DNA of 64,000 nt from Desulfohalovibrio reitneri (GTDB lineage Bacteria; Desulfobacterota; Desulfovibrionia; Desulfovibrionales; Desulfovibrionaceae), in NCBI RefSeq assembly GCF_000711295.1, contig NZ_JOMJ01000003.1, positions 1,561,501 through 1,625,500 of the forward strand, written 5' to 3'. Positions 37,607 to 45,875 of the stretch are shown here, one piece after another. The translations under genes and the position numbers were made by a program. Each line of letters opens with the position of its first letter. The stretch's first letter is position 1. Under the pieces are notes generated by a model that saw only the letters and a list, made by a program, of their open reading frames with translations, had not been told where the DNA came from and made no database searches.

Positions 37607-38398
37607 ATGGCCATCATCGCCCTGCTCTCCGACTTCGGCCTGAACGACGCCTACGTGGGCCAGATGAAGGCGGCCTGCCTGTCCCACGCGCCCAACGCGC
37701 GGCTGGTGGACATCAGCCACCAGGTGAACCCCTTCAATATCATCCAGGGGGCTTTCTTCCTGGCCGCCACACACCACCACCTGCCCGCCGGGGCCGTGGT
37801 CCTGGCCGTGGTCGACCCGGGCGTCGGCACAGCCAGACGGGCGGTCATCGCGCGCATCGACGACCGCTTCTACGTGGCCCCGGACAACGGCCTGCTTTCC
37901 CTCGCCCTGCAATCCTCGGAACGGATCGAGGCCTGGGAACTGCCCGCGCCGGAACACAACGGGGCGTCCACCTTCCACGGCCGCGACGTCTTTGCTCCGG
38001 CGGCAGCCAAGCTGGCCAGCGGCGCCGACCCCTCGGCACTGGGCAAGCCCATACGCCAGCAGGGGCTCCACCGCTTCGAGCGCTCCCTGCCCCGCATCAC
38101 CCGGGACGGGCTGGTGGCCCATGTCATGCATATAGATCGCTTTGGCAACTGCATCCTGAATATGCCAACCAGGGACTGGCTGCCCACCCTGCGTGACTGG
38201 ACAGGCATAAGTCTTGTGGCTCCGGCGCGCCTGCCCCTCACCCTGGCCCGCACATACGGGGAACTGCCCGGAAGCGGCCTGGGGCTGCTGCCCGGGTCCC
38301 AGGACTTTCTGGAACTTGCCCTCAACCGCAGCTCGGCCAAAAAATTCCTGGACCTGCGCATCGGGTCCCTGGTCCGGCTGGCGGGAGGCCCCGCGTGA
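37607..38398 (+). CDS. SAM hydroxide adenosyltransferase (DUF62 family)
   Basis: A 263-residue member of the fluorinase/chlorinase superfamily that hydrolyses SAM to adenosine and methionine. Conserved blocks are LLSDFGLNDAYVGQMK at the start with the key Asp, VVDPGVGTARR (about 66-76), STFHGRDVFAPAAA (about 123-136) and HIDRFGNC (about 177-184). The Asp, Arg and His expected for hydroxide activation appear to be present, so a halogenase is unlikely. Its stop overlaps the cobS GTG start by 4 bp. Confidence 0.93.
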   Translation: MAIIALLSDFGLNDAYVGQMKAACLSHAPNARLVDISHQVNPFNIIQGAFFLAATHHHLPAGAVVLAVVDPGVGTARRAVIARIDDRFYVAPDNGLLSLALQSSERIEAWELPAPEHNGASTFHGRDVFAPAAAKLASGADPSALGKPIRQQGLHRFERSLPRITRDGLVAHVMHIDRFGNCILNMPTRDWLPTLRDWTGISLVAPARLPLTLARTYGELPGSGLGLLPGSQDFLELALNRSSAKKFLDLRIGSLVRLAGGPA

Positions 38399-39132
38399 GG
38401 CCCCCCAACCCGGTGGCCGACCTGCTGCTGGCCCTCTCCTTCCTGACCCGCCTGGCTCCAGCCAGACAAACTGAAGCGGCCGATCTGGCCCGGACCATCC
38501 GGCTCTTCCCTGTGGCCGGACTTGTTCTGGGCGCGGCCGCCACGATGCCCTTCGCCCTCGGCCTGCTGGCCGACCACACCTTGCTGGCTGGATGGGCACT
38601 GCTGGCCCTCTCTCTGGTGCTCACCCGCGGCCTGCACGCCGACGGACTGGCCGACATCGCCGACGCCTGGGGCAGCGGCGCGCGAGGCGAGGCTTTCTGG
38701 CGCGTGCTCAAGGACTCACGCTGCGGCGCCTTCGCCGTCATCGGCCTCATCCTGGTCCTCGGCGCGCAGGGCCTCGCCCTCGGCCGCCTGCTCGACGCGG
38801 GCGACCCCGGCGCGATCCTCATGGGCTTCATCGCCGGCCGCTTCGCCATGGTCGCCCTGGCTCACACAGCCCGCCCCCTGGCCCGGCCCGGTCTGGGCGG
38901 AACCTTCCTCGCCGGGGCCGACCGTCCAGCCCTCATCTGGGCCGCAATCCAATACATCGCCCTTGGCCTCATCCTGCTGCCCCCCGCCAGTCTCGCCCTG
39001 GCCACTGCCCTATCCGCCGTCCCCGTGCTGGCCCTCTCCCTTCTGGGCAAACGCGAGCACGGCCTCAACGGCGACTTCCTTGGCGCCTGCTGCCTAGCCT
39101 GCGAACTGGCCACTTGGTTGGCCGCGCTGTAG
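38395..39132 (+). CDS. cobS: Adenosylcobinamide-GDP ribazoletransferase (cobalamin synthase)
   Basis: A 245-residue integral membrane enzyme that joins adenosylcobinamide-GDP to alpha-ribazole in the last stage of cobalamin assembly. Family motifs are LTRGLHADGLADIADAWGSGA (about 80-100; the DGLAD block is the metal-binding part), LKDSRCGAFAVIGL and, at the C-terminus, NGDFLGACCLACEL. It has about six membrane helices. The start is GTG, inside GTGA shared with the upstream stop. Cobalamin fits the B12-binding radical SAM protein encoded at 20566. Confidence 0.94.
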   Translation: MRPPNPVADLLLALSFLTRLAPARQTEAADLARTIRLFPVAGLVLGAAATMPFALGLLADHTLLAGWALLALSLVLTRGLHADGLADIADAWGSGARGEAFWRVLKDSRCGAFAVIGLILVLGAQGLALGRLLDAGDPGAILMGFIAGRFAMVALAHTARPLARPGLGGTFLAGADRPALIWAAIQYIALGLILLPPASLALATALSAVPVLALSLLGKREHGLNGDFLGACCLACELATWLAAL

Positions 39133-39239
39133 CCAATCCCTTTTTCCTTCCATCTTGTCCACCTTGCCCTGCGGGCTGAATGTGGTACTCTGAAAGATAC
39201 GGCGAAGTCCGTTGAACTTAGATGATAAGGAGACGACAC

Positions 39240-39623
39240 ATGACCGAGATCGCGTCCTACTCCAAGCTTGAAAACGCCTTGCGCCCCAAAATGCGGGAAC
39301 GAATGGACCAGGCCGAGTCCACCGAGGACGTGAAGAAGTTCTTCACCTACACCATGCGGGAACTTTTCAATCAAATCCTCGAGGGCGGGGAAGTGGAGTA
39401 CGACGACATAAGCTTGGCCCCGGACAGCGAGCCCGGCTTCGAGTTGTCCGACGGGCTGAAACAGCGGGATGACTTCAAGGAGGCCTGGAAGGACTCGGAC
39501 CTCCCGGACATCGTGGGGCGTTTCGCGGAAACAGCGGTCAAGCGCTTCGTCCATTTGGACAAGAACCCGAGCAAAACCGAGAAACGCAAGTTTCATCCGG
39601 GTAAGGAGCGCGGCCGCGCCTGA
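39240..39623 (+). CDS. Small hypothetical protein
   Basis: A 127-residue acidic, mostly helical protein with a basic C-terminal tail (KNPSKTEKRKFHPGKERGRA region). The ATG at 39240 follows AAGGAG with 7-base spacing, strong evidence that it is translated. No membrane segment or named domain is apparent. I do not recognise it; it looks like a lineage-specific conserved protein. Weakly linked to the next gene (52-bp gap). Confidence 0.75.
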   Translation: MTEIASYSKLENALRPKMRERMDQAESTEDVKKFFTYTMRELFNQILEGGEVEYDDISLAPDSEPGFELSDGLKQRDDFKEAWKDSDLPDIVGRFAETAVKRFVHLDKNPSKTEKRKFHPGKERGRA

Positions 39624-39675
39624 CCCGGTCTACGGCGCGGTCCGGCCTCTCCCGGGCCGCGCCCTTTCACCTCTC

Positions 39676-40137
39676 ATGATCCGCCGACTCGACACCACCC
39701 AGGACTTGGGTTGCGGCCTGGGCGAGGCCTGGAACTTCTTCGCCGACCCGCGCAATCTGTGCCGCATCACCCCGGACTGGCTCTGCTTCACCCTGCTGGG
39801 GGACCCCGCTGTCATGCACGCCGGGCAGATGATCGAGTACCGGGTGGCGCCGTTCCCCGGACTCAAGCTGCCCTGGCTTACGGAAATCACCCACGTCGCC
39901 CCGCCGCGCTACTTCGTGGACGAGCAGCGGCTGGGGCCCTACCGGCTGTGGCACCACGAGCATTTTCTCGAGGAGATTCCGGGCGGCGTGCGCATGCGCG
40001 ACCTTGTCACCTACGCCCTTCCTCTGCCGCCCCTTGGCGAATTGGCCGCGCCGCTGGTCAGGCGCCAGCTTGCCCGCATCTTCGGCCACCGCCGCGAAAC
40101 CCTGCACGACCTGTTTGGAGGCCCCCATGCGGTTTGA
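39676..40137 (+). CDS. SRPBCC-fold protein
   Basis: A 153-residue protein with the START/cyclase-like pattern: an N-terminal strand with QDLGCGLGEAWNFFADPRNL, where the FADPxNL turn is typical, ITPDWLCF, IEYRVAPFP and a long C-terminal helix (RRQLARIFGHRRETLHDLF). Members bind hydrophobic small molecules; no substrate can be inferred. It overlaps the following VOC gene by 11 bp, so the two are co-translated. Confidence 0.82.
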   Translation: MIRRLDTTQDLGCGLGEAWNFFADPRNLCRITPDWLCFTLLGDPAVMHAGQMIEYRVAPFPGLKLPWLTEITHVAPPRYFVDEQRLGPYRLWHHEHFLEEIPGGVRMRDLVTYALPLPPLGELAAPLVRRQLARIFGHRRETLHDLFGGPHAV

Positions 40138-40564
40138 CCACATCGCACTCAACGCGGCCGACCCCGAAGCCCTGCTCCGTTTCTACCGCGACGTCATCGG
40201 CCTGGAAGAGGAAAGCGCCGAGGAGTGGCGGCGCGGCGAAGTTCCCTTCCCCTCCCTGCGCGTCAGCCCGGACACCCTCATCAACATCTTCCCGCCTCGA
40301 CTGTGGCGCAAGAACCGCGAAAACGAGCCGGATCATGCCCCGGAACCCGAGCACGGCCCGGGTTTCAACCACTTCTGCCTGGCCCTGGACCGCCAAGCCT
40401 GGACTGATCTGCTCGCACGGCTGGACAAGGTGAGCGTGGGGCTTGAAGAAGGGCCTGTCCAGCGCTGGGGAGCGCGCGGCATGGCCGAGGCCGTCTACTT
40501 CCGCGACCCCGAGAACAACAAGATTGAGGCCCGTACCTACGAACCCGCCCAGCCCGCGACTTGA
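40127..40564 (+). CDS. VOC family (glyoxalase-like) protein
   Basis: A 145-residue protein with a vicinal oxygen chelate fold: FDHIALNAADPEALLRFYRDVIGLE at the beginning (metal His in DHIAL), GFNHFCLALD in the middle and VYFRDPENNKIEART at the end, where NKIE supplies the last metal Glu. It could be a lyase, dioxygenase or binding protein. Coupled to the SRPBCC gene. Confidence 0.88.
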   Translation: MRFDHIALNAADPEALLRFYRDVIGLEEESAEEWRRGEVPFPSLRVSPDTLINIFPPRLWRKNRENEPDHAPEPEHGPGFNHFCLALDRQAWTDLLARLDKVSVGLEEGPVQRWGARGMAEAVYFRDPENNKIEARTYEPAQPAT

Positions 40565-40607
40565 CCACCCCGGAACCCTGGGGCACTTTCTAGGGAAGGA
40601 GGATGCC

Positions 40608-40808
40608 ATGTCCCTACTCACAGCAGGCGCCGGCGTGACCTTCGCCGGACCGCCGGGTTCCACCACACCGGGACCAGCCGGAAGCACCACCCCCGCACCG
40701 GCCGGACACGTGGTCCCCACACCCGGAGGCTCCTTCACCCCAGCCCCCGCCACCCAAGGCTACATCCCGGAAAACGCCACCGGCTACATCATCACCAAAC
40801 CCGTGTAG
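40608..40808 (+). CDS. Small Pro/Gly/Thr-rich protein
   Basis: 66 residues preceded by AAGGAGGA. The middle is a low-complexity repeat of about 10 residues (PGSTTPGPAG, STTPAPAGHV, VPTPGGSFTP). No signal peptide, Cys or membrane segment. It is followed 17 bp later by structured repeat copy B. I do not recognise it. The strong ribosome binding site and clean stop argue that it is a real gene. Confidence 0.6.
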   Translation: MSLLTAGAGVTFAGPPGSTTPGPAGSTTPAPAGHVVPTPGGSFTPAPATQGYIPENATGYIITKPV

Positions 40809-40825
40809 ACGGAGGCGGGAGAGAA

Positions 40826-40922
40826 GGAAGATTTCGCCCTGGCGGGCGACCAGGGCCTACTCGGCCCTGGACCCGAGGCAAACTAACTTTGCATGTGTGT
40901 TCGCGGATTGGGACGCGTCGGG
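40826..40922 (-). repeat. Dispersed structured repeat, copy B
   Basis: Minus-strand copy of the element at 15885. Its hairpins, read on the minus strand, are GCAAAG-TTA-GTTTGC (one mismatch), CCAGGGCC-GAGTA-GGCCCTGG and TCGCCC-GCCA-GGGCGA. It starts 17 bp after the small Pro-rich gene, with the AAATCTTCC end nearest that stop codon. The remainder of the 417-bp gap to the peroxiredoxin holds two hairpins but no gene. Confidence 0.85.
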
Positions 40923-41106
40923 ATGTTGTGCGGGAGCACTCCGGCGGACATGCGATTGTGGGGACTCGCATACCCGGTGCCATAGCCCTGGCCGATTGGC
41001 TTCACATGGGTTGAACGCGAAACCGAACTGTTGTTCCTCCCCAATGCCCTGATCTTCCTCCCCCGCCAGCCGCCATCCATTCCCCTCCACCAAACGCCAT
41101 GAAAAT

Positions 41107-41137
41107 GGCGCGGTGAGAACTGGGTTCTCACCGCGCC
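41107..41137 (-). terminator. Likely terminator of the peroxiredoxin gene
   Basis: GGCGCGGTGAGAAC and GTTCTCACCGCGCC form a perfect 14-bp stem with a 3-nt loop. On the minus strand the stem is followed by ATTTTC. It lies 88 bp past the peroxiredoxin stop. Confidence 0.65.
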
Positions 41138-41173
41138 TGCCTGCACTCTCGCGCCGTTTCCCCTCGAAAGGTG

Positions 41174-41209
41174 GCGGCCCGGCCGGTGACGCGCTCCCGG
41201 CCGGGCCGC
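41174..41209. other. GC-rich stem-loop just downstream of the peroxiredoxin stop
   Basis: GCGGCCCGGCCGG (41174-41186) pairs perfectly with CCGGCCGGGCCGC (41197-41209) with a 10-nt loop. No T-run follows. It may stabilise the transcript 3' end or act with the next hairpin as a double terminator. Confidence 0.5.
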
Positions 41210-41225
41210 TTGGAGGTGGATGAGG

Positions 41226-41870
41226 CTACAGTTTCTTGTGGCAGAGCCACCAGTCGTAGCACTCGTATTCCTGGGAACGTTTCTTGGCGGTTTCCACGTC
41301 CTGGGCAGGCGGGACGATGACGCGGTCCTGGATGAGTTCGTTGTTGGGCCAGCCCGCGGGGATGGCCACGCCGTTGTTGTCGGAGGTCTGCATGCCTTCC
41401 ACGGCGCGCAGGATCTCGTCGATGTTCCGGCCGAGCTCCTGGGGGTAGTAGAAGATGATGCGCACGGCGCCCTTGTCGTCCACGATGAAGACGGCGCGCA
41501 CGGTGTTGGTGCCCTTGCCGGGATGGACCATGCCCAGCCGCTCGGCCACGCGGCCCATGTCGTCGGCGATGATGGGGAAGGTGATCTCCACGCCGAGTTT
41601 TTCCTCGATCCACTCGGTCCATTTGATGTGGGAGAACACCTGGTCGATGGACAGGCCGATGATCTCGCAATTGAGCTTCTTGAACTCGTCGATGCGCTTC
41701 TGGAAGGCCACGAACTCGGTGGTGCATACGGGGGTGAAGTCGGCGGGGTGGCTGAAGAGCACGAACCACTTGCCCTTGAAGTCCTGAGGCAGCTTCATGC
41801 GGCCGTGGGTGGTGACGACTTCCATCTCAGGGAAACCTTCGCCGATGGGGCAGAGATTCAAATTGGTCAT
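41226..41870 (-). CDS. Peroxiredoxin (AhpC/Prx6 type)
   Basis: A 214-residue peroxidase. The peroxidatic Cys lies in [13 protein letters not shown] (about residue 49), followed by [11 protein letters not shown] and [11 protein letters not shown] in the C-terminal arm, typical of Prx6/archaeal-type enzymes. One further Cys near the end (CYDWWLC) could resolve. It reduces H2O2 and organic peroxides. GGAGGAAC before the ATG fixes the start. The Fur/PerR-like regulator lies just upstream in the same orientation, so the pair is probably a peroxide-response unit. Confidence 0.94.
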   Translation of the reverse strand: MTNLNLCPIGEGFPEMEVVTTHGRMKLPQDFKGKWFVLFSHPADFTPVCTTEFVAFQKRIDEFKKLNCEIIGLSIDQVFSHIKWTEWIEEKLGVEITFPIIADDMGRVAERLGMVHPGKGTNTVRAVFIVDDKGAVRIIFYYPQELGRNIDEILRAVEGMQTSDNNGVAIPAGWPNNELIQDRVIVPPAQDVETAKKRSQEYECYDWWLCHKKL

Positions 41871-41966
41871 GCTGTTCCTCCTTGCTTTGTGCCCGATTTC
41901 ATTGGGCGGTTGCATGATTTTCGGATTCACTCTTGGCGCAGGCGCCAAAAAAAAGCGCTCCCAAGC

Positions 41967-42416
41967 CTACCCTGTTTGTGCCTTGCCTTGAAGGCAGGCG
42001 CGGCAAATTCCCTGGACCACCATCTGACAGGAATAGACTCGCCCCCAGTCCCCCACGGCTTGAGCCAGGATGGAAGTGTCCAGGCCGTACCCGTGCAGGT
42101 CCTCCACCTCGCCGCACACGGTGCAGACCAGATGGTGATGGTGTCCGGCGGGTTCCTTGTCGTACCGCACCGCGGTGTCGCCCGGGCCGCTGGACGGCGC
42201 GCGGTGGATCAGCCCCGACTCCTCCAGCAGTCCCAGGGTGCGGTAGACCGTGTCGCGGGAAATGGTCGGCGCGCGCTCCCTGGCCTCCCGGTACACCTCT
42301 TCGGCGGTGGGGTGGCCGCTGAAGCTCCGCAAGGCCTGGTACACCTCCAGCCGCTGCTGGGTCACCTTCAGGCCGCGCTCCCGACACACATCTTGAAAAC
42401 GTCCGATGGCTTCCAT
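41967..42416 (-). CDS. Fur family regulator, probably PerR-like
   Basis: A 149-residue protein with a winged helix (about 15-80: GLKVTQQRLEVYQALRSF, ISRDTVYRTLGLLEESGLI) and a metal/dimer domain with the HHHHLVCTVCGEVEDL block plus a second CxxC (CRACL). The CxxC pairs give a structural Zn site; the His cluster gives the regulatory site. Its target is probably the adjacent peroxiredoxin gene, so PerR-like is more likely than Fur. I chose ATG 42416 because AGGA lies 9 bases upstream. That site is inside the palindrome at 42424, so binding would block its own translation start region and promoter. Confidence 0.9.
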   Translation of the reverse strand: MEAIGRFQDVCRERGLKVTQQRLEVYQALRSFSGHPTAEEVYREARERAPTISRDTVYRTLGLLEESGLIHRAPSSGPGDTAVRYDKEPAGHHHHLVCTVCGEVEDLHGYGLDTSILAQAVGDWGRVYSCQMVVQGICRACLQGKAQTG

Positions 42417-42423
42417 GAGGATC

Positions 42424-42439
42424 ATTCCTACTTAGGAAT
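42424..42439. promoter_or_regulatory. Palindromic operator upstream of the Fur/PerR-like gene
   Basis: ATTCCTA-CT-TAGGAAT is a perfect 7-bp inverted repeat in an AT-rich patch that continues as AATTCTTATTG. It overlaps the ribosome binding site of the regulator gene. The placement and symmetry fit an autoregulatory Fur-family box, although the sequence differs from the classic Fur (GATAAT) and PerR (TTATAATTATTATAA) consensus. Confidence 0.6.
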
Positions 42440-42672
42440 AATTCTTATTGCAAGGGGGGGAAGGATAATTTTTTTTTGGCAAAATTTCGAAGGGCGGGGG
42501 AGGTGGAGCGAGGGGACAACGCCGCACTGGAAGCCGGAAAGCCCGGATTACCAAGCGGACACAGGAATGGACGGGCGGCAGGCCTCCCCCAGGTGCGCCG
42601 GAAAAGGCGGGGCGCACGCGGCCCGCCTGGGGAGCGAAAGCCCGGACAGCGGGCGCGCGAAAAGTGGCGGGT

Positions 42673-42981
42673 TCAGTTGTAGAGCTTTTCGTGAAGCTGC
42701 TCGACGATGGTCGAGGCGCGTTCGTCGTCGCTGGTGGTGATGAGTTCCTCGAGCAGACCGGGGGGGACGGTCGCGGGGTCGTATTCGATGAGCAGGGTCC
42801 GGGAAAACGGGTTCAGCTTGGTATCCGTGACAGCCGAGGGAAGGTCCATGGCCGAACGGACCAGGTCCAGGGCGTCGGGGTCCTGGAGGATATCCTTGGA
42901 AAACTTGATCCGGATGCGGCCGGGCAGGCTGTGCTTGATGGATATGTAACGGCGCAGGGAGGCTATTGCGTCGAATTTCAT
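42673..42981 (-). CDS. Small HMA-like domain protein
   Basis: A 102-residue protein with a ferredoxin-like heavy-metal-associated pattern: SLPGRIRIKFSKDIL near residue 17 and TLLIEYDPATVPPGLLEEL near 70. The SxPGRIRI motif is the same as in the first ~20 residues of the P1B ATPase at 43666 (SIPGRIRFD), so they are related modules. The CxxC metal site of true HMA domains is missing. AAAGGAAAC precedes the ATG at 42981. Divergent from the next gene. Confidence 0.75.
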   Translation of the reverse strand: MKFDAIASLRRYISIKHSLPGRIRIKFSKDILQDPDALDLVRSAMDLPSAVTDTKLNPFSRTLLIEYDPATVPPGLLEELITTSDDERASTIVEQLHEKLYN

Positions 42982-43148
42982 GGCGTTTCCTTTGGCGGGT
43001 TGCCCGGAGTGCTGGCTGCGCCAGCCCGGACGGCGCGCCGGAAGAGAGCGGTATGGCGAAGGGAGTTCATATTCCGCAATCGCGTTGACAGCAATGGCGA
43101 CTTTTCTGCAATACTGACGGGAAGCACCATTCACATGCGAGGAATTCG

Positions 43149-43580
43149 ATGAACACGGCAGCAACCACGGGCAGGGTCCGCTTTCGCAACGAGGCACTGA
43201 AGGTGGCCGAGGTCGCTTACTCCATCCGCGACTCCCTTCTTGAAGCCAAGGGTGTCCTGCAGGTCGAGGTCAACAAGCGCATCGGCAGCCTGCTCGTGCT
43301 CTACGACCGGGGCAAGACCTCGGCCGAACAGGTTATGGGGAAGATAGCAACCACGCTGGGCATTGACGTGGAGAAGGTGAAGAACCGCGCCCGAAACGCC
43401 GGCAAGGCGCTGAAAAGCGCCAAGGGCCGCCGCTACGTGAAGCGCGGCATGATGGCCTCCCTGGGCGGGGCGCTGGCCGCCCTGACGGTGTCCGAAAACT
43501 GGCACGTCGTGGGAGGCTCGGTTTTCCTGGGATTTTTGACGCTGCATCTGTATCAAAACCAGAGAACCCTCGCCAAGTAG
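43149..43580 (+). CDS. HMA-like domain protein with C-terminal membrane anchor
   Basis: 143 residues. The first ~85 have an HMA-like pattern (GRVRFRNEALK, LEAKGVLQVEVNKRIGSLLVLYD), a basic linker (KNRARNAGKALKSAKGRR) and one or two hydrophobic helices near 100-135. No CxxC metal site. It is divergent from the small HMA-like protein and convergent with the P1B ATPase. The three probably form one system. A metallochaperone-like role for the membrane ATPase is inferred, not shown. Confidence 0.75.
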   Translation: MNTAATTGRVRFRNEALKVAEVAYSIRDSLLEAKGVLQVEVNKRIGSLLVLYDRGKTSAEQVMGKIATTLGIDVEKVKNRARNAGKALKSAKGRRYVKRGMMASLGGALAALTVSENWHVVGGSVFLGFLTLHLYQNQRTLAK

Positions 43581-43617
43581 CCGCGACCGGAACCATACGT
43601 CATTCGAGCCGCATAGC

Positions 43618-43660
43618 CCGCGACTTCCCCGGCTTCTCTGGGAAACCGGAGAAGTCGCGG
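43618..43660. terminator. Bidirectional terminator between HMA gene and P1B ATPase
   Basis: CCGCGACTTCCCCGG (43618-43632) pairs with CCGGAGAAGTCGCGG (43646-43660), 14 of 15 positions, with a 13-nt loop, between two convergent stop codons. Confidence 0.7.
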
Positions 43661-43665
43661 ATTCC

Positions 43666-45804
43666 CTACTTTCGCGACAAGTACGGCCGCATGCTCCAGG
43701 CGCAGGTCAGCACCGTGCCGGAGTTGTGCAGAAAGGCTAGAAGAGCCGGGGTGATGAGACCCGACACGCCCAGTCCGATGAAGGCCGTGTTGCTGGCCAC
43801 GATGAATCCGTAGTTGTTCCGGATTCGTTTCATGGCCAAGCGCGAAAGGGTGATGGAGTCCACCAGGCTGTCCAGCCGGTCGACGGTGAGCATGACGTCG
43901 CACGCCTCCTGGGCGATGTCCGCGCCGTGCTTCATGGAGATGCCCACGTCCGCCCGGCTCAGGGCGGCGGAGTCGTTGATGCCGTCGCCAACCATGGCCA
44001 CGATGTGGCCTTCCTCCCGCAACTCGTCCACTATGCGCGTCTTGTCGTCCGGCAGAACCTGGGAGTGGTATTCCTTGATCTCCACTTCCCCGGCCACGGC
44101 CTTGGCCGAGGCCTCGCCGTCGCCGGTGAGCATGACGATGCGCCGCATGCCCATGTTCTCCAGCCGCCGGACGAAGCGGTAGGCCGACTCGCGCAAGGGG
44201 TCTTCCAGGGCGATGACCCCGGCCAACTCGCCGCCCACGCCAAGGTAGAGGGTGGAAAGGCCCTGCCTAGTGCATTCGGCCACCGCCTCCTGTGAATCGT
44301 CGATGTGGATGCCCTCGTCGTCGCTGATGAAGTGCCTGCTGCCCAGCACCAGCCGGTCGTCGCCCAGCGTGGTGGAGACGCCGTGGGCCAGGGTGTACTC
44401 CACCTCGGCGTGGCGCTCGTCATGCACCAGGCCCTCTTCGTCGGCCTTGCGGACGATGGCGTCGGCTATGGGGTGGGGGAAATGTTCCTCCATGCAGGCG
44501 GCGTTGCGCAGCACGTAGCTGCGGGAATAGCCGTTCACGGGGCAGACGCGCACGACTTCGGGCGAGGCCTTGGTCAGCGTCCCGGTCTTGTCCAGGACGA
44601 TGGCGTCCGCCTTGGAAAGCTGCTCGATGTATTTGCCCCCCTTGATGACCGCTCCGAAGTGGGCGGACTCCAGCATGGCGGAACGCACCGCCAGCGGCGT
44701 GGCGATCTTGATGGCGCAGGAGTAGTCCGCCATGAGCACGGACGAGGCCTTCATCCAGTTTCTCGTGAACGCGAAGACCACCCCGAAGAGGACGAAGGAC
44801 AGGGGCACGATCCTGTCCGCCAGCTGGACGGCGTGGCTGTGGACGTCGGCCTTCATGGATTCGGAATCGGAGATGACCTGGGCGATCTTGGCGAAGCGCG
44901 TCTCGTCGCCCACGCTCTCGGAATAAATGATGAGCTTGCCTTCCTCCACCACGGTCCCGGCGAACACCTCCTTGCCCGGGCCGCGCTTCACCGAGAGCGG
45001 TTCCCCGGTCATGGACGACTGGTTGACCATGGCCGTTCCGTCCGCCACCACGCCGTCAACCGGAATCCGGGCCCCGGAGCGGACCACCACCAGGTCGCCC
45101 TGCCGTAGCTCGTCCTGGGAAATCTGCACCTCACCCTCGCCGCGCTGCACCCAGGCCGGCCTTCCGTCCCCCCTGTACAGCGAAGCCAGGTCTCCCCTGG
45201 ACTTTTCCCGCGTCCAGTCCTCCAGGTCCTCGCTGACCTCAAGCAGCAGATGGATGGAGCCCGCCGTGTCGAAATCGCGCATGAGCATGGCCGAGCCCAC
45301 GGCCGAGGCGTCCAGCACGCTGACGTTGATCCGGCCCCGCACCAGTGAGCGCAGCCCCTCAAGAATGAGCGGAGCCACAGTGAAGGCCACGAAATAGGGC
45401 CTGATGCGCATGGGCATGAAACGCCGGCGAAGGAAGAAGAGGAAAACCTTGCGCGCGACGCTCACGAAGGGATGTTCCAGCGGGGTCTCGGCATGCCCTC
45501 CGGGGTGCAGCCCCGGCGGAGCGCAGGCCCGCTCGTCTCCCAAATCGGCGCCGCGGCAGGGCGGCAGCGTCATGGGGAGGGAGGTGTGCAGGATGTCCGC
45601 CAGGATTTCCAGCGCCCTGCTGGTCGCCCCTTCGTCCGGAGAAAAAAGCGCCAACCCTCTGCCTGAGCGGGGGTTGTAGCGTAGTTCCAGCTCGCCGAGC
45701 TCTCCGCCAAGGTCGTCGAGGAGCTGGTCGCGAACCTTCGCGAAGGCCTCCTCCGAGCCCACATCGAAACGGATGCGGCCTGGAATGCTGCGGACTATGC
45801 TCAT
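43666..45804 (-). CDS. P1B-type heavy-metal ATPase with non-CPx motif
   Basis: A 712-residue P-type ATPase. An N-terminal HMA-like domain (SIPGRIRFDVG) lacks CxxC. The actuator has MTGEP, phosphorylation occurs at DKTGTLT, the nucleotide domain has a HP locus (HFPHPIADAIV) and the hinge is GDGINDSAAL. Six or more membrane helices are present. The membrane metal site, usually CPC or similar, reads DYSCAIKIATP, with one Cys and no adjacent Pro, which I associate with a CtpC/Mn-Zn-like group. The transported metal is uncertain. It is preceded 71 bp upstream by a YtxH-like gene; no clear ribosome site was found, so the start may vary (TTG 45828 is alternative). Confidence 0.9.
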   Translation of the reverse strand: MSIVRSIPGRIRFDVGSEEAFAKVRDQLLDDLGGELGELELRYNPRSGRGLALFSPDEGATSRALEILADILHTSLPMTLPPCRGADLGDERACAPPGLHPGGHAETPLEHPFVSVARKVFLFFLRRRFMPMRIRPYFVAFTVAPLILEGLRSLVRGRINVSVLDASAVGSAMLMRDFDTAGSIHLLLEVSEDLEDWTREKSRGDLASLYRGDGRPAWVQRGEGEVQISQDELRQGDLVVVRSGARIPVDGVVADGTAMVNQSSMTGEPLSVKRGPGKEVFAGTVVEEGKLIIYSESVGDETRFAKIAQVISDSESMKADVHSHAVQLADRIVPLSFVLFGVVFAFTRNWMKASSVLMADYSCAIKIATPLAVRSAMLESAHFGAVIKGGKYIEQLSKADAIVLDKTGTLTKASPEVVRVCPVNGYSRSYVLRNAACMEEHFPHPIADAIVRKADEEGLVHDERHAEVEYTLAHGVSTTLGDDRLVLGSRHFISDDEGIHIDDSQEAVAECTRQGLSTLYLGVGGELAGVIALEDPLRESAYRFVRRLENMGMRRIVMLTGDGEASAKAVAGEVEIKEYHSQVLPDDKTRIVDELREEGHIVAMVGDGINDSAALSRADVGISMKHGADIAQEACDVMLTVDRLDSLVDSITLSRLAMKRIRNNYGFIVASNTAFIGLGVSGLITPALLAFLHNSGTVLTCAWSMRPYLSRK

Positions 45805-45875
45805 CGTGGAGCGCGGGCTTGGGTGCAACTGCGGAAGCGGCGAGCGGAAAACCGGCGCACAAGCGGAGCCACTGT

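Noticed and set aside
37607-38398. Halogenase (fluorinase/chlorinase) role for the DUF62 protein
   Set aside because: The key residues fit the widespread SAM hydroxide adenosyltransferases and no halometabolite genes are nearby.
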